From: Pseudooceanicola pacificus
GTDB lineage: Bacteria > Pseudomonadota > Alphaproteobacteria > Rhodobacterales > Rhodobacteraceae
Direction: 5' to 3'
Length of the DNA stretch: 64,000 nucleotides
Assembly: GCF_009789075.1 (NCBI RefSeq)
Contig: NZ_WNXQ01000007.1
Span: 1-64,000 of the forward strand
Below, one piece after another: positions 1 through 8,470 of the stretch. Under the pieces are notes generated by a model. It was not told the origin of the DNA and ran no database searches. It saw nothing but the letters and a program-made list of their open reading frames with translations. How positions within the stretch are numbered: position 1 is the stretch's first letter; each line of letters begins with the position of its first letter. The translations under genes and the position numbers were made by a program.

Positions 1-959
1 TGCACGAGATGCCGGGCGGGCAGTTCACCAACCTCAAGGCGCAGGCGCGCTCCATGGGGCTGGAGGAACGCTGGCACCAGGTCGCCCAGACCTATGCCGA
101 GGTGAACCAGATGTTCGGCGATATCGTGAAGGTGACGCCTTCGTCCAAGGTCGTGGGGGACATGGCGCTGATGATGGTCAGCCAGGGCCTGACCCGGGCC
201 GATGTCGAGAACCCGGCCAAGGACGTGAGCTTCCCCGACTCGGTCATCGACATGATGCGCGGCAATCTGGGCCAGCCCCCGGGCGGGTTCCCCGAGGCCA
301 TCGTGAAGAAGGCGCTCAAGGGCGAGAAGCCCAACACCGACCGCCCCGGCAAGCACCTGCCCCCCGCCGATTTCGAGGCCTTGCGGAGCGAGATCAGCGC
401 CAAGCTGGACGGGGCCGAGATCGACGACGAGGATCTGAACAGCTACCTGATGTATCCCAAGGTCTTCGAGGACTACGGCAAGCGCCACGCGATCTACGGC
501 CCCGTGCGGACCCTGCCGACGCTGACCTTCTTTTACGGGATGGAACCGGGCGAGGAGATCACCGCCGAGATCGACCCGGGCAAGACGCTGGAAATCCGCC
601 TGATCACCGTGGGCGACACCCAGGATGACGGCGACGTGCGGGTGTTCTTCGAACTCAACGGCCAGCCCCGCGTGATCCGCGTCCCCGACCGCAAGGCCAC
701 CGGCGCCAGCGCCGCCCGGCCCAAGGCCGATCCGACAAATGCCAGCCATGTGGCGGCGCCGATGCCGGGGGTCGTCGCCTCGCTCGCCGTGGCCGCCGGG
801 GGCGAGGTCAAGGAGGGCGACCTGCTGCTGACCATCGAGGCGATGAAGATGGAAACCGGCCTGCACGCCGACCGCGACGGCAGGATCGCCGCCGTGCATG
901 TCACCGCAGGCGCCCAGATCGACGCCAAGGACCTGCTGGTGGAATTCGTCGCGGACTGA
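1..959 (+). CDS. pyc: Pyruvate carboxylase, C-terminal part (5' end outside window)
   Basis: This is the 3' end of an ATP- and biotin-dependent pyruvate carboxylase, which makes oxaloacetate to replenish the TCA cycle. The reading frame is open from base 3 and begins HEMPGGQFTNL, a conserved stretch of the carboxyltransferase domain, so the gene starts before the window. The fragment has the end of the carboxyltransferase domain, the allosteric/linker region with the SYLMYPKVF stretch, and a C-terminal biotinyl carrier domain. The biotin-accepting lysine is in EAMKMET, at bases 846-848. The order carboxyltransferase then carrier fits pyruvate carboxylase better than acetyl- or propionyl-CoA carboxylase subunits. 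About 840 residues are expected upstream. Confidence 0.96.
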   Translation, partial: HEMPGGQFTNLKAQARSMGLEERWHQVAQTYAEVNQMFGDIVKVTPSSKVVGDMALMMVSQGLTRADVENPAKDVSFPDSVIDMMRGNLGQPPGGFPEAIVKKALKGEKPNTDRPGKHLPPADFEALRSEISAKLDGAEIDDEDLNSYLMYPKVFEDYGKRHAIYGPVRTLPTLTFFYGMEPGEEITAEIDPGKTLEIRLITVGDTQDDGDVRVFFELNGQPRVIRVPDRKATGASAARPKADPTNASHVAAPMPGVVASLAVAAGGEVKEGDLLLTIEAMKMETGLHADRDGRIAAVHVTAGAQIDAKDLLVEFVAD

Positions 960-996
960 CGCGGTGCCCGGTTCCTGCCGGGGCAAGCCCAATCCC

Positions 997-1050
997 TGCG
1001 CCGCGGACCCCATCCGCGGCGCACCGCCGAAAGCCAGTCAATCTTTCGGC
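997..1050 (+). terminator. Two consecutive inverted repeats after pyc
   Basis: Two perfect hairpins follow the pyc stop codon. The first pairs 997-1007 with 1013-1023 (11 bp, loop CCCCA). The second pairs 1026-1033 with 1043-1050 (8 bp, 9-nt loop). Neither is followed by a run of T, so they may act as a Rho-assisted terminator or a 3'-end stabiliser rather than a canonical intrinsic terminator. Confidence 0.4.
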
Positions 1051-1152
1051 AAATTGTCACCGAAGCGCCCGTTTCGCTGCGCCCGAACGTCCAAATCACG
1101 CCACCTTTGCCGCACAACCTGTTAACAAAGCTTAACAAGTCGTGAGGCCAAG

Positions 1153-1926
1153 ATGGGCAAGGTAGATCCTTTTCGCAAACCGAAACGCCGCAGCCCGTTG
1201 CGCAGCCTCAAGCTCTGGACCGTCACGGCCATTCTTGCAGGTGGCGCGCTTGGTGCGGCGACGCTGGTCTCCGAAGGCAGCCTGTCCGGCGCGCTGATCG
1301 GCCCCGCCGAACTGTCGCGCACCGCCGATCACGGCCGGGCCATCGACGGCGACACCCTGCGGCTGGGTGCGACAACCGTGCGCCTGCTGAATATCGACGC
1401 CCCCGAGGCCGCGCAGACCTGTGGCAGCCGGGCCTGCGGCCGCGACGCGACCCTGGCCCTGGCCGCCCTGCTGGCCAGCGGGCCGGTGACCTGCGACGGC
1501 ACCCGGCACGACCGCTACGGCCGCCTGCTGGCCCATTGCGCCGTCGACGGCCAGGACCTGGGCGCGCAGCTGGTGGCGAGCGGCGATGCCGTGGCCTTCG
1601 TGAGATATTCCAGGGAATACCTGCCGCAGGAGCGCACGGCCCGCGCCGCGAAACGCGGGATCTGGTCCCAGGCCAATCCGCAGATGCCCTGGGATTACCG
1701 CCGGCTGTCGAGCGGTGGCCAGCCGGCACAGGCGCTGCCGGTGTCCGACACCACGCCGGGCGACTGCAGGATCAAGGGCAACATCGCACGCGATGGCGAA
1801 CGGATCTATCACCTGCCGGGCCAGCGCTACTACGGCGAGACGCAGATTTCGCGCCTCAAGGGCGAACGCTGGTTCTGCAGCGAGGACGAGGCGCGCCGCG
1901 CCGGCTGGCGCAAGGCCCGGGTCTGA
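1153..1926 (+). CDS. Thermonuclease (SNase-like) family protein, membrane anchored
   Basis: The 257-residue product has a basic N-terminus, one hydrophobic segment at about residues 21-40 that looks like a signal anchor, and a staphylococcal-nuclease-like domain at about 60-170. The SNase catalytic pattern is present: D65-G-D67, R77, D82 and E85 in RLLNIDAPE, and R124 in DRYGRLLAH. A cysteine-containing C-terminal module follows (about 190-257, CRIKGNI then RIYHLPGQRYYGETQ and WFCSEDEARRAGWR), which is often attached to such nucleases in proteobacteria. It probably cuts nucleic acid in the periplasm; the substrate is unknown. The ATG follows GTGAGG at a suitable distance. It is transcribed alone. 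Confidence 0.85.
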   Translation: MGKVDPFRKPKRRSPLRSLKLWTVTAILAGGALGAATLVSEGSLSGALIGPAELSRTADHGRAIDGDTLRLGATTVRLLNIDAPEAAQTCGSRACGRDATLALAALLASGPVTCDGTRHDRYGRLLAHCAVDGQDLGAQLVASGDAVAFVRYSREYLPQERTARAAKRGIWSQANPQMPWDYRRLSSGGQPAQALPVSDTTPGDCRIKGNIARDGERIYHLPGQRYYGETQISRLKGERWFCSEDEARRAGWRKARV

Positions 1927-2325
1927 CCCCGGGTCCGCCGCCGGCAACACTGCGCCGACCCCCGCCCGGGGAATCGCCGCCAGCCCCGATTCCCGGGGCG
2001 CCGGCAAATTCCCGCTAAAGGAGATCCGGACACCGGTCATAGCCAATCCGGCACTTTCCCTTTCCCCCGGCAGGCTTAGGCCAAACCATACCCAGGCGCA
2101 TGTGACCATACGCCTTCGTCCTCGCGATTCGCCCGATTTCCGGGCAGCGGCTTTTTTCCCTGCGGGGCCAAGGCACTTGGCCGTCTGACCGGAATTACTG
2201 GGCTGTCAAGGATTGCGCAAAACGGCGCCAGAGGGGAGTCTGTCACGGGTGGCGCATCGGGGGATGGCCACGTCGCGTGGGGTGGCGCTGCGGGGAGCGT
2301 CAAGGACAACACTAACGAGGATACG
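1927..2325. other. Intergenic region, no gene seen
   Basis: No frame here has a credible start, ribosome site and family-like sequence. A short stem (2131-2135 with 2141-2145) lies six bases before a run of six T at 2152-2157 and could be a weak terminator for the nuclease gene. The stretch from about 2213 also stays open in a second frame that runs into the start of the following gene (see findings). Confidence 0.5.
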
Positions 2326-3690
2326 ATGGGAAACCAGGATAATTTCCTGGGCCGCAAACCTGTTGTCATCGGCTATCGGATGCCGGGTGACAGACGGGCT
2401 GGCCCGGGCTTTCGATCAGCCGGCCACGACGCGGGGGGCGTTGGCCGGGCTCGCCGGGGAGGCCTTGAAAAACAGGGCTCCGACGAGTGGGGCAGCGAGC
2501 GGGGAGAGCCCGTCCGCTGCCCCGGAGATGCCCATGAGATCGTGATCGGGCCAACCGGCAGCGGCAAGACGGTGGGCCGCATCATCCCGCTGATCCTGGA
2601 ACACGACGGGCCGGTCGTGGCGCTGGACGTCAAGGGTGAACTCTACCGCCGCACCGCCCTGTCGCGCGCGATCCGGGGGCACGATATCTATCTGATCGAC
2701 CCCTTCGGCGTGGTCGACGACATGAAGACCAGCCGGCTGGATCCGGGGCAGTCCATCATGCGCTCTCATGACCCTTCGGACCAGGCGCTGATCCTGGCCG
2801 AGGCGCTGAACCCGGGCAGCATGCTGTCGCGCGAACCGTTCTGGGACCACAGTGCCAACAGGCTGAACGCGGCCGGTCTGCACTACGCCGCGCTGAACAA
2901 TTCCAGGTTGAGCGAGGGCGCGGTCACGGCCTGGCACGACATGCTGAACGGCCCCAACTTCGTGCGCTCGGTGGCCGAGGCGCTGGATGACAATCCCGAT
3001 CTGCCGGAGTCGATCCATCAGGCTTTCGGCTCGTTCCTGCAGACGCCCGAGGTCACGCGGGGCTGCATCGCGACCACCGCCCAGACGGCCATGCGCCTGT
3101 TTGCCCAGTCGGCGGTGCGGCGGGTGATCGGCCCCTCGGACATCGACCTGACGCGCCTGGCCGACAGATCGGACTATGCGATCTACATCGCCCTGCCGCC
3201 CAAGGCGGTGGCCGCCTATGGCCCCCTGCTGCGCCTGTGGTTCGAGATGATCCTCAAGGCGCTGATGGAGCGGGCCGAGATCCCCGAGACCCCGGCGCTG
3301 GTCGTGGTGGACGAGGCCGGCGCGGTCGGGCGCATCCCCTCGCTGGAAACGGCCTATAGCATGGGGCGCGGCTATGGCATCCGGGCGGTGACGGCGGTGC
3401 AGACCATGCATCAGCTGGAACAGGCCTATCCGGATGCCCACCGGGTGCTGACCGACAATGCCGGGCTGATCTCGGTCCTGCAGCCGCCGCATTTCCTGGC
3501 GGCGACCGAGGTCGCGCAGCTGATCGGCACCTTCAGCCCCGAGGCGCTGATGGCCACCGGCCCGGGGCGCTTCGTCGCCTCGATGTGGGGGCGCGAGCCC
3601 GAAATCCTGATCGCGCGGTCCTGGCTGAGCGACCCCGATCTGCAGAAACTGGCGGGGGGACCCACCCGCCGGGACCGGCCCCGGCGCTGA
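2326..3690 (+). CDS. VirD4/TraG-type coupling ATPase, solitary; N-terminus doubtful
   Basis: The 454-residue product matches the cytosolic ATPase domain of type IV secretion coupling proteins, which are hexameric DNA or protein pumps. Walker A is GPTGSGKT at residues 75-82, followed by IIPLIL and VVALDVKGELYRRT, a stretch conserved in VirD4. Walker B is VVVDEAG at 326-332. There is no transmembrane segment at the N-terminus, unlike true VirD4, and no mating-pair or relaxase gene nearby. Residues about 20-70 are rich in Gly and Arg with atypical codon use, while a neighbouring frame over the same bases has GC-rich third positions. This suggests compensating frameshifts or a very divergent N-terminus. 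The ATPase core is intact. Confidence 0.75.
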   Translation: MGNQDNFLGRKPVVIGYRMPGDRRAGPGFRSAGHDAGGVGRARRGGLEKQGSDEWGSERGEPVRCPGDAHEIVIGPTGSGKTVGRIIPLILEHDGPVVALDVKGELYRRTALSRAIRGHDIYLIDPFGVVDDMKTSRLDPGQSIMRSHDPSDQALILAEALNPGSMLSREPFWDHSANRLNAAGLHYAALNNSRLSEGAVTAWHDMLNGPNFVRSVAEALDDNPDLPESIHQAFGSFLQTPEVTRGCIATTAQTAMRLFAQSAVRRVIGPSDIDLTRLADRSDYAIYIALPPKAVAAYGPLLRLWFEMILKALMERAEIPETPALVVVDEAGAVGRIPSLETAYSMGRGYGIRAVTAVQTMHQLEQAYPDAHRVLTDNAGLISVLQPPHFLAATEVAQLIGTFSPEALMATGPGRFVASMWGREPEILIARSWLSDPDLQKLAGGPTRRDRPRR

Positions 3691-3706
3691 CCCGCGCCGG
3701 CGGTCC

Positions 3707-3745
3707 GCGGGCTTTGCGGATTTTTTCCGCGAAGCCCGCAATTTT
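3707..3745 (+). terminator. Rho-independent terminator of the VirD4-like gene
   Basis: A long inverted repeat lies 17 bp after the stop codon: 3707-3714 pairs with 3732-3739 and 3716-3720 pairs with 3726-3730, around a T-rich loop, followed by AATTTT. It separates the ATPase gene from the tRNA gene. Confidence 0.7.
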
Positions 3746-3749
3746 CCAC

Positions 3750-3778
3750 TTGCAGCCCCGGGCGGTTATTTATACATG
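3750..3778 (+). promoter_or_regulatory. Probable promoter of the tRNA-Gly gene
   Basis: TTGCAG (3750-3755), a 17-bp spacer and TACATG (3773-3778, inside TTATACATG) give a reasonable sigma-70-type promoter ending 17 bp before the mature tRNA 5' end. It sits between the upstream terminator and the tRNA. Confidence 0.45.
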
Positions 3779-3795
3779 CTCTCTCACCCAAGGAC

Positions 3796-3870
3796 GCGGG
3801 CGTAGCTCAGGGGTAGAGCATTACCTTGCCAAGGTAAGGGTCGAGAGTTCGAATCTCTTCGCCCGCTCCA
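3796..3870 (+). tRNA. tRNA-Gly (anticodon GCC)
   Basis: The 75-nt gene folds as a full cloverleaf. The acceptor stem pairs GCGGGCG with CGCCCGC. The D arm is GCTC/GAGC, the anticodon stem TTACC/GGTAA has loop TTGCCAA with anticodon GCC at 3828-3830, and the T loop is TTCGAAT. The discriminator T and the CCA end (3868-3870) are encoded. It decodes GGC and GGU, the main glycine codons in this GC-rich genome. Confidence 0.97.
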
Positions 3871-4000
3871 ATTTTCTCAGACATTCCGGTGGCTTAGAGC
3901 ACGGGTCATACCAGACCCGGGCCGGCCGGGGCCTTGTGCCCCGCCGCCGTACGGGCTGGACGATCCCTTGAGGCAAGGCCCTGCGGACGGGCAAGGCGGC

Positions 4001-4882
4001 CTAGCGCCGGTTGATCAGAACCAGACCCGCGGCCACCAGAACCAGGCTGACCAGCACGTTCCAGTGCAGCGTCTCGCCCAGCACGACCCAGGCCATCAGC
4101 ACGGAAAAGATCGGCGTCAGGAAGCCGAAGCTTGCCACGCTGGAGGCCGGGTAGATCCGCAGCAGCACGAACCACATCAGGAAGGCGAAACTCGCGACCA
4201 CCACGATCTGATAGGCCATATAGGCCACGTGTTCCGGCCCGAAGTCGCGCACCAGCGGCCCGAAAAGCGGCGCCAGCAGCAGCAGCATGGGCGCCGAGGC
4301 CATCACCTGCCACAGTTGCGCGCTTTCCGCCGGGATGCGCGACAGCGGCGTCAGCCGCAGCATCAGCGGGATCGAGGCCCAGCCAAGCGCCGCGACCAGC
4401 GCCAGCAGGTCCCCGGCCAGGCTGGCCTGCGCCGCGTTGCGGTCGATCATGACCACCACCACCCCCGCCATGGCCAGCACGAGGCCCAGCATCCGCGTCC
4501 GGTTCAGCCGTTCGCCCGGCAGCAGGAAATGGGCCGCGATGCTCATGTGGACGGGCATCGAGTAGAAGATGATCGACACGCGCGAGACCGTGGACATGTC
4601 GATCGCCAGGTAGAGCGCGCCGAATTCCAGCGTGAAGATCGCGCCCAGCACGATGCCGGATATGACGATGCCGCGATCCAGCGGAAAGGCGATGCCCCGC
4701 CACCGGACCCAGGCCCCCACGCAGATGGCCGCGCCAACCGAACGCAGCCCCGCCTGAAACAGGGGGGACAGGCCCGTGGCCGTGAGTTTCATGACGACCT
4801 GATTGACGCCCAGGATCAGTGTGAACACGATCAGCAGGGCGGCGCCGGTGGCGTCGAGATGGCTCCTCCTCATGGCGCGCAT
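4001..4882 (-). CDS. EamA/DMT-superfamily transporter
   Basis: The 293-residue integral membrane protein has the ten-helix, two-EamA-repeat layout of the drug/metabolite transporter superfamily, with alternating hydrophobic segments from about residue 12 to the end and a short C-terminal NRR. Such proteins usually export amino acids, nucleotide derivatives or other small metabolites; the substrate cannot be read from sequence. An in-frame ATG at 4873 is an equally good start since neither has a clear ribosome site. It is convergent with the tRNA gene and is the first of three EamA genes in the window (see 8471 and 9395). Confidence 0.85.
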   Translation of the reverse strand: MRAMRRSHLDATGAALLIVFTLILGVNQVVMKLTATGLSPLFQAGLRSVGAAICVGAWVRWRGIAFPLDRGIVISGIVLGAIFTLEFGALYLAIDMSTVSRVSIIFYSMPVHMSIAAHFLLPGERLNRTRMLGLVLAMAGVVVVMIDRNAAQASLAGDLLALVAALGWASIPLMLRLTPLSRIPAESAQLWQVMASAPMLLLLAPLFGPLVRDFGPEHVAYMAYQIVVVASFAFLMWFVLLRIYPASSVASFGFLTPIFSVLMAWVVLGETLHWNVLVSLVLVAAGLVLINRR

Positions 4883-4913
4883 GAGGGGTCAGCGCCGCCG
4901 GGGCGTCAAGGGG

Positions 4914-5549
4914 CTATTTTCGGAAGCGACTGAAAAAGCGCGGGTTTCTGTGAACGAAGGCCGCGATCACCGTGGTCAGCAGGCCCAGGTTCCGCTTCTT
5001 CAGCCAGGCCCAGCCCGAGGCCGCGCCGATCAGCGCGCCGATGGTGTCCACGATCAGGTCGCCCATCGTGTCGACAAGGCCGGATTTCTGCATGTTCAGG
5101 CCAAAGGTCTGGTCCATCGTGAACTCGAATATCTCCCACATCGCGCCGATGGCGAGGGCGAAGCAGAAGGCGAAGAAGGCCACGGCAAAGGGCGGCGCGG
5201 CATAGCGGTCGCCCTGGAACATCATGAAGACGAGCACGAAACCGATCAGCCCGAATCCCACGGCCGAGCCGCCGTGCATCGCGATGTCCCACCACCAGAA
5301 GCGGTTGTAGAAATCCAGAACCTCGCCCAGAAACAGCGTGCCGCCCACGAACATGACGATGGCGGCGACAAAGGCATTCGGCACCTCGATCTCGGCCCAG
5401 CGGGCGACATAGACGGGCGCCATCGACAGGCCCAGCGTCAGCAGCGCCACAAAGGTCAGCGACAGGCGCCATTCGATCACCGAATAGGCGGCGACAAGGG
5501 TCAGAAGCAGCCAGATCACACGTGTGACGAGGGACTGTTTTGCAAGCAT
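4914..5549 (-). CDS. YjdF-like (DUF2238) integral membrane protein
   Basis: The 211-residue protein has about six predicted transmembrane segments. It carries WWWDIAMHGGSAVGFG, a later EIFEF acidic/aromatic patch, and GDLIVDTIGALIGAASGW near the C-terminus, which together resemble the DUF2238/YjdF family of unknown function. The start is set at the ATG at 5549 (MLAKQSL). An upstream in-frame ATG at 5606 would run past the start of the divergent gene at 5587. The intergenic space is only 37 bp, so the two divergent promoters must overlap coding sequence. Confidence 0.7.
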   Translation of the reverse strand: MLAKQSLVTRVIWLLLTLVAAYSVIEWRLSLTFVALLTLGLSMAPVYVARWAEIEVPNAFVAAIVMFVGGTLFLGEVLDFYNRFWWWDIAMHGGSAVGFGLIGFVLVFMMFQGDRYAAPPFAVAFFAFCFALAIGAMWEIFEFTMDQTFGLNMQKSGLVDTMGDLIVDTIGALIGAASGWAWLKKRNLGLLTTVIAAFVHRNPRFFSRFRK

Positions 5550-5586
5550 GGTGACTTTGGTCCCCCGATGGCCGTATCGAGAGTGT

Positions 5587-6285
5587 ATGAAATCACCCGG
5601 GCTCAAGATCGCAACCTACAACCTGCAGAAATGTGTCGGGCTGGACCTCAGGCGCCGCCCCGGGCGCAGCCTGTCCGTGCTCTCCGACCTCGCGCCCGAC
5701 GTCGCGGTGCTGCAGGAGGCCGACAAGCGCATGCCGCCCCGTCCCGCCGCCCTGCCCCACGGCATGGCCGAGGCCGAGGGCTGGCGCGTGGTGGATTTTG
5801 GCGAGCCTTCCGGCTCGCTCGGCTGGCACGGCAATGCCATCCTGCTGCGCGGGCCGGTGGGCGTCAGCGACGCCGGCCATATCGAGCTGCCGGGGCTGGA
5901 GCCGCGCGGCGCGGTGCGGGCCGACCTCGACACCGCCATCGGGCCGGTCCGCGTGGTGGGCGCGCATCTGGGGCTGATCCGGCGCTATCGCCTGTTGCAG
6001 CTGGCGGCCATCCGGCGGGCCCTTGCGCTGCTGGACCCGATGCCCACGGTGATCTGCGGGGATTTCAACGAATGGGGCGATCCGGCGCCCCTGCAGGCAC
6101 AGCTCGGCCCTTACCGCCTGCTGCCCGGCGTCGCCAGCTACCCCGCCCCGCGCCCGCTGGGAGAGCTGGACCGCTTTGCCATCAGCCCCGAGCTGATCGC
6201 CGAACCGCCCCGCACCCACCGCGCGCAACCCGCGCGCATCGCCTCGGACCACCTGCCCGTCTGGACGGAGGTCCGGCCCGCCTGA
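5587..6285 (+). CDS. Endonuclease/exonuclease/phosphatase (EEP) family hydrolase
   Basis: The 232-residue protein has the ordered EEP-fold motifs: KIATYNLQKC at the N-terminus, VLQEADK with the metal-binding Glu, GDFNEWGD with the catalytic Asp and Asn, and SDHLPV with the general-base His at the C-terminus. This family cleaves phosphodiester or phosphate-ester bonds in nucleic acids, phospholipids or small molecules. There is no signal peptide, so it is probably cytosolic. The start MKSPGLK is chosen because the fold begins directly after it. It is divergent from the DUF2238 membrane protein. Confidence 0.85.
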   Translation: MKSPGLKIATYNLQKCVGLDLRRRPGRSLSVLSDLAPDVAVLQEADKRMPPRPAALPHGMAEAEGWRVVDFGEPSGSLGWHGNAILLRGPVGVSDAGHIELPGLEPRGAVRADLDTAIGPVRVVGAHLGLIRRYRLLQLAAIRRALALLDPMPTVICGDFNEWGDPAPLQAQLGPYRLLPGVASYPAPRPLGELDRFAISPELIAEPPRTHRAQPARIASDHLPVWTEVRPA

Positions 6286-6629
6286 CAGGGCGCCCCTCGG
6301 TCAGCCCCTCCCTCTCCGCCCCCGTCCCGGGCGATGCGGCGTTCCTGCGCCAGGACCGCACCGGCCCGGGCACCACCCCACGGACCGGAAGCATGACAAA
6401 TGCCCCGGCCCCGGGGTTTTCGTGGTAGCGTTCGCCAGCATGTCCATCCGGGGCGGCAGCGCGGCGAGGACAACAGCCGCGCCAGTCCGCGCAAACGCAC
6501 CCGGGGGCGCAGCCGTGACGGGCGCGCCCGTCCGCGTCCTGCGGCCAAGGCTTGCGGGCCAGCCGGATCAGCGGCATTGCGGTGACACCGTCACATGCTA
6601 CGAACGGGGCGGCGCAAAGGAAGGGCACC
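6286..6629. other. Intergenic region, no gene seen
   Basis: This GC-rich stretch of about 340 bp is open in several frames, but none shows a family-like product. I see no clear promoter or terminator in it. The only assignable signal is the AAGGAAGG ribosome site just before 6630. Confidence 0.5.
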
Positions 6630-7895
6630 ATGAACATCCTGCAGATCGCCTCGCTGCTGATTGTCCTGGCCGCCGTGTTCGGGGCGGTGAACTACCTGTT
6701 CCTGAAACTGCCCTCGGCCATCGGGATCCTTGTCGTGGCGCTGCTGGCCTCGATCGGGGTGCTGGTGGTGGACCAGGCGATTCCGGCCATTTCCATCGCG
6801 CAGCAGGTGCGCGACATCGTCGAGGGGATCGACTTCTCGGACACGCTGCTGGAGGGGATGCTGGGCCTGCTGCTCTTTGCCGGGGCGCTGCATGTGAAGG
6901 TTTCGGACCTCAGGGCGCAGTGGGGGGCGGTCTTCCTGATGGCCACCATCGGTGTTGCGCTGTCGACCGCCGTGGTGGGCATTGGGTTTTCGTGGCTCAC
7001 CGGGATGCCGCTGCTGGTGGCGCTGGTCTTTGGCGCGCTGATCTCGCCCACCGATCCGGTGGCGGTGCTGGGCGTGCTGCGCGAGGCGAACCTGCGCCGC
7101 GACCTCGAAACCAAGATCGCCGGCGAAAGCCTGTTCAACGACGGCGTGGGCTATGTGGTCTACCTGCTTCTGGTGGGCCTGGCCTTTCCGGCCGCCGCCG
7201 GGCATGGCGGGGCGGATCACGGCGGCTCGGAGGCGGGCAAGGCGGCCTGGCTCTTCCTCACCGAGGCGGGCGGCGGCGCGCTCCTGGGTGTGGTGCTGGG
7301 CTGGTTGACCTTTCGGGTGATGCGGCTGATCGACGACCATTCGCTGGAGGTGCTGATCACCCTGGCGCTGGCCTTTGGCGGCTATGAGCTGGCGGTGGCG
7401 CTGCATGTCTCGGCCCCGATCATGGCGGTCTGCGCAGGCCTGCTGATCGGCGATGTCGGCGCGCGCTACGGGATGAGCGAGACGACCCGCAAATATGTCG
7501 ACGCCTTCTGGCAGCTGATCGACGAGATCCTGAACGCGGTGCTGTTCCTGCTGATCGGGGTCGAGGTCTTTGCCGTGACCTTCGAGACCGGCTTTGTCGT
7601 CGCCGGGCTGGCCGCGATCCTGCTGGCGCTGGTCGCACGGCTGACGGCGGTGGCGGTGCCGGTGCTGATGCTGCGCCCCTTCCGGGGGTTCGCGCGGGGC
7701 ACGATCCCGATCATGACCTGGGGCGGCCTCAAGGGCGGCATATCGGTCGCCCTGGCGCTGGCCCTGCCCGAGGGCGAATGGAAACCGCTGATCCTGACGG
7801 CAACCTATTTCGTGGTGATCTTCTCGATCATCGTGCAGGGGCTGACGGTGGCGGGCCTCGCCAACCGGGTGGGACGGGAACCGGACCTGGTATGA
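6630..7895 (+). CDS. Sodium/proton antiporter, NhaP type (CPA1)
   Basis: The 421-residue membrane protein has about 12 hydrophobic segments. It carries the CPA1 signatures ISPTDPVAVLGVL (about residues 135-147) and ESLFNDGVGYVVY, whose Asn-Asp pair is part of the ion-binding site. It exchanges cytosolic Na+ or K+ for H+ and serves pH and salt tolerance. A later motif reads TWGGLKGGISVALAL, with Lys where most relatives have Arg. The ATG at 6630 follows AAGGAAGG by 5-6 bases. The stop codon overlaps the next gene in an ATGA arrangement. Confidence 0.9.
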   Translation: MNILQIASLLIVLAAVFGAVNYLFLKLPSAIGILVVALLASIGVLVVDQAIPAISIAQQVRDIVEGIDFSDTLLEGMLGLLLFAGALHVKVSDLRAQWGAVFLMATIGVALSTAVVGIGFSWLTGMPLLVALVFGALISPTDPVAVLGVLREANLRRDLETKIAGESLFNDGVGYVVYLLLVGLAFPAAAGHGGADHGGSEAGKAAWLFLTEAGGGALLGVVLGWLTFRVMRLIDDHSLEVLITLALAFGGYELAVALHVSAPIMAVCAGLLIGDVGARYGMSETTRKYVDAFWQLIDEILNAVLFLLIGVEVFAVTFETGFVVAGLAAILLALVARLTAVAVPVLMLRPFRGFARGTIPIMTWGGLKGGISVALALALPEGEWKPLILTATYFVVIFSIIVQGLTVAGLANRVGREPDLV

Positions 7896-8416
7896 GATGG
7901 GCGCTCTTCCTGCGGGCGGTGAATGTGGGCGGCACCGGCAGGCTGGCGATGGCCGAGCTGCGCGCGGCGCTGGAGGCCGAGGGAGCCCGCGACGTGGCGA
8001 CATATATCCAGAGCGGCAATGTCGTGCTGGCGCATGCGGCCGATGATCCCGACAGCCTGGCCCGCTGGGCCGAGGGCGTGCTGACGCAGCGTTTCGGGCT
8101 GGAGACCGCGGTTGCGGTGCGGGACGCCGCGGCGCTGGATGCCGCGATCGGCGCCCATCCCTGGGCGGCGACCGGCGCGGGCAACCAGGTGCATTTCGCC
8201 TTTTTCTCCGGCGCGGCGCAGGCGGATGCGGCAGAGCGCCTGGCCCGCTGCTGCACCAATGGCGAGGAGGTGCAGGCCGATGCCCGCGCCCTCTACCTTT
8301 ACACCCCGAACGGGATCGGCAGGTCCAGGCTGAACGGCCAGCTGGACCGCGCCGTGGGACGCCCGGTGACGGTGCGCAACCTCAACACCGTGCGCAGGGT
8401 CCGCGACATGCTCTGA
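7892..8416 (+). CDS. DUF1697 family protein
   Basis: The 174-residue protein begins MRWALFLRAVNVGGTGRLAM and contains YIQSGNVV, both hallmarks of DUF1697 proteins. It ends in the basic stretch typical of the family (SRLNGQLDRA then TVRNLNTVRRVRDML). The fold is known in the family but the function is not. Its ATG overlaps the antiporter stop by 4 bp, so translation is probably coupled. Confidence 0.88.
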   Translation: MRWALFLRAVNVGGTGRLAMAELRAALEAEGARDVATYIQSGNVVLAHAADDPDSLARWAEGVLTQRFGLETAVAVRDAAALDAAIGAHPWAATGAGNQVHFAFFSGAAQADAAERLARCCTNGEEVQADARALYLYTPNGIGRSRLNGQLDRAVGRPVTVRNLNTVRRVRDML

Positions 8417-8470
8417 CCCCCTTGCACCTTCCGCCCGGGCAGAGGACAAGGACGCGGCGGAGGAAGTGAA

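Noticed and set aside
1122..1135. TTAA-N6-TTAA before the nuclease gene, considered as a CtrA box.
   Set aside because: The spacer is six bases, not the seven of the CtrA consensus, and no promoter element fits around it.
2326..3690. A conjugative or integrated element, suggested by the VirD4-like gene next to a tRNA.
   Set aside because: No integrase, relaxase, mating-pair genes or repeat of the tRNA 3' end is present in the neighbourhood. The ATPase gene lies upstream, not downstream, of the tRNA.
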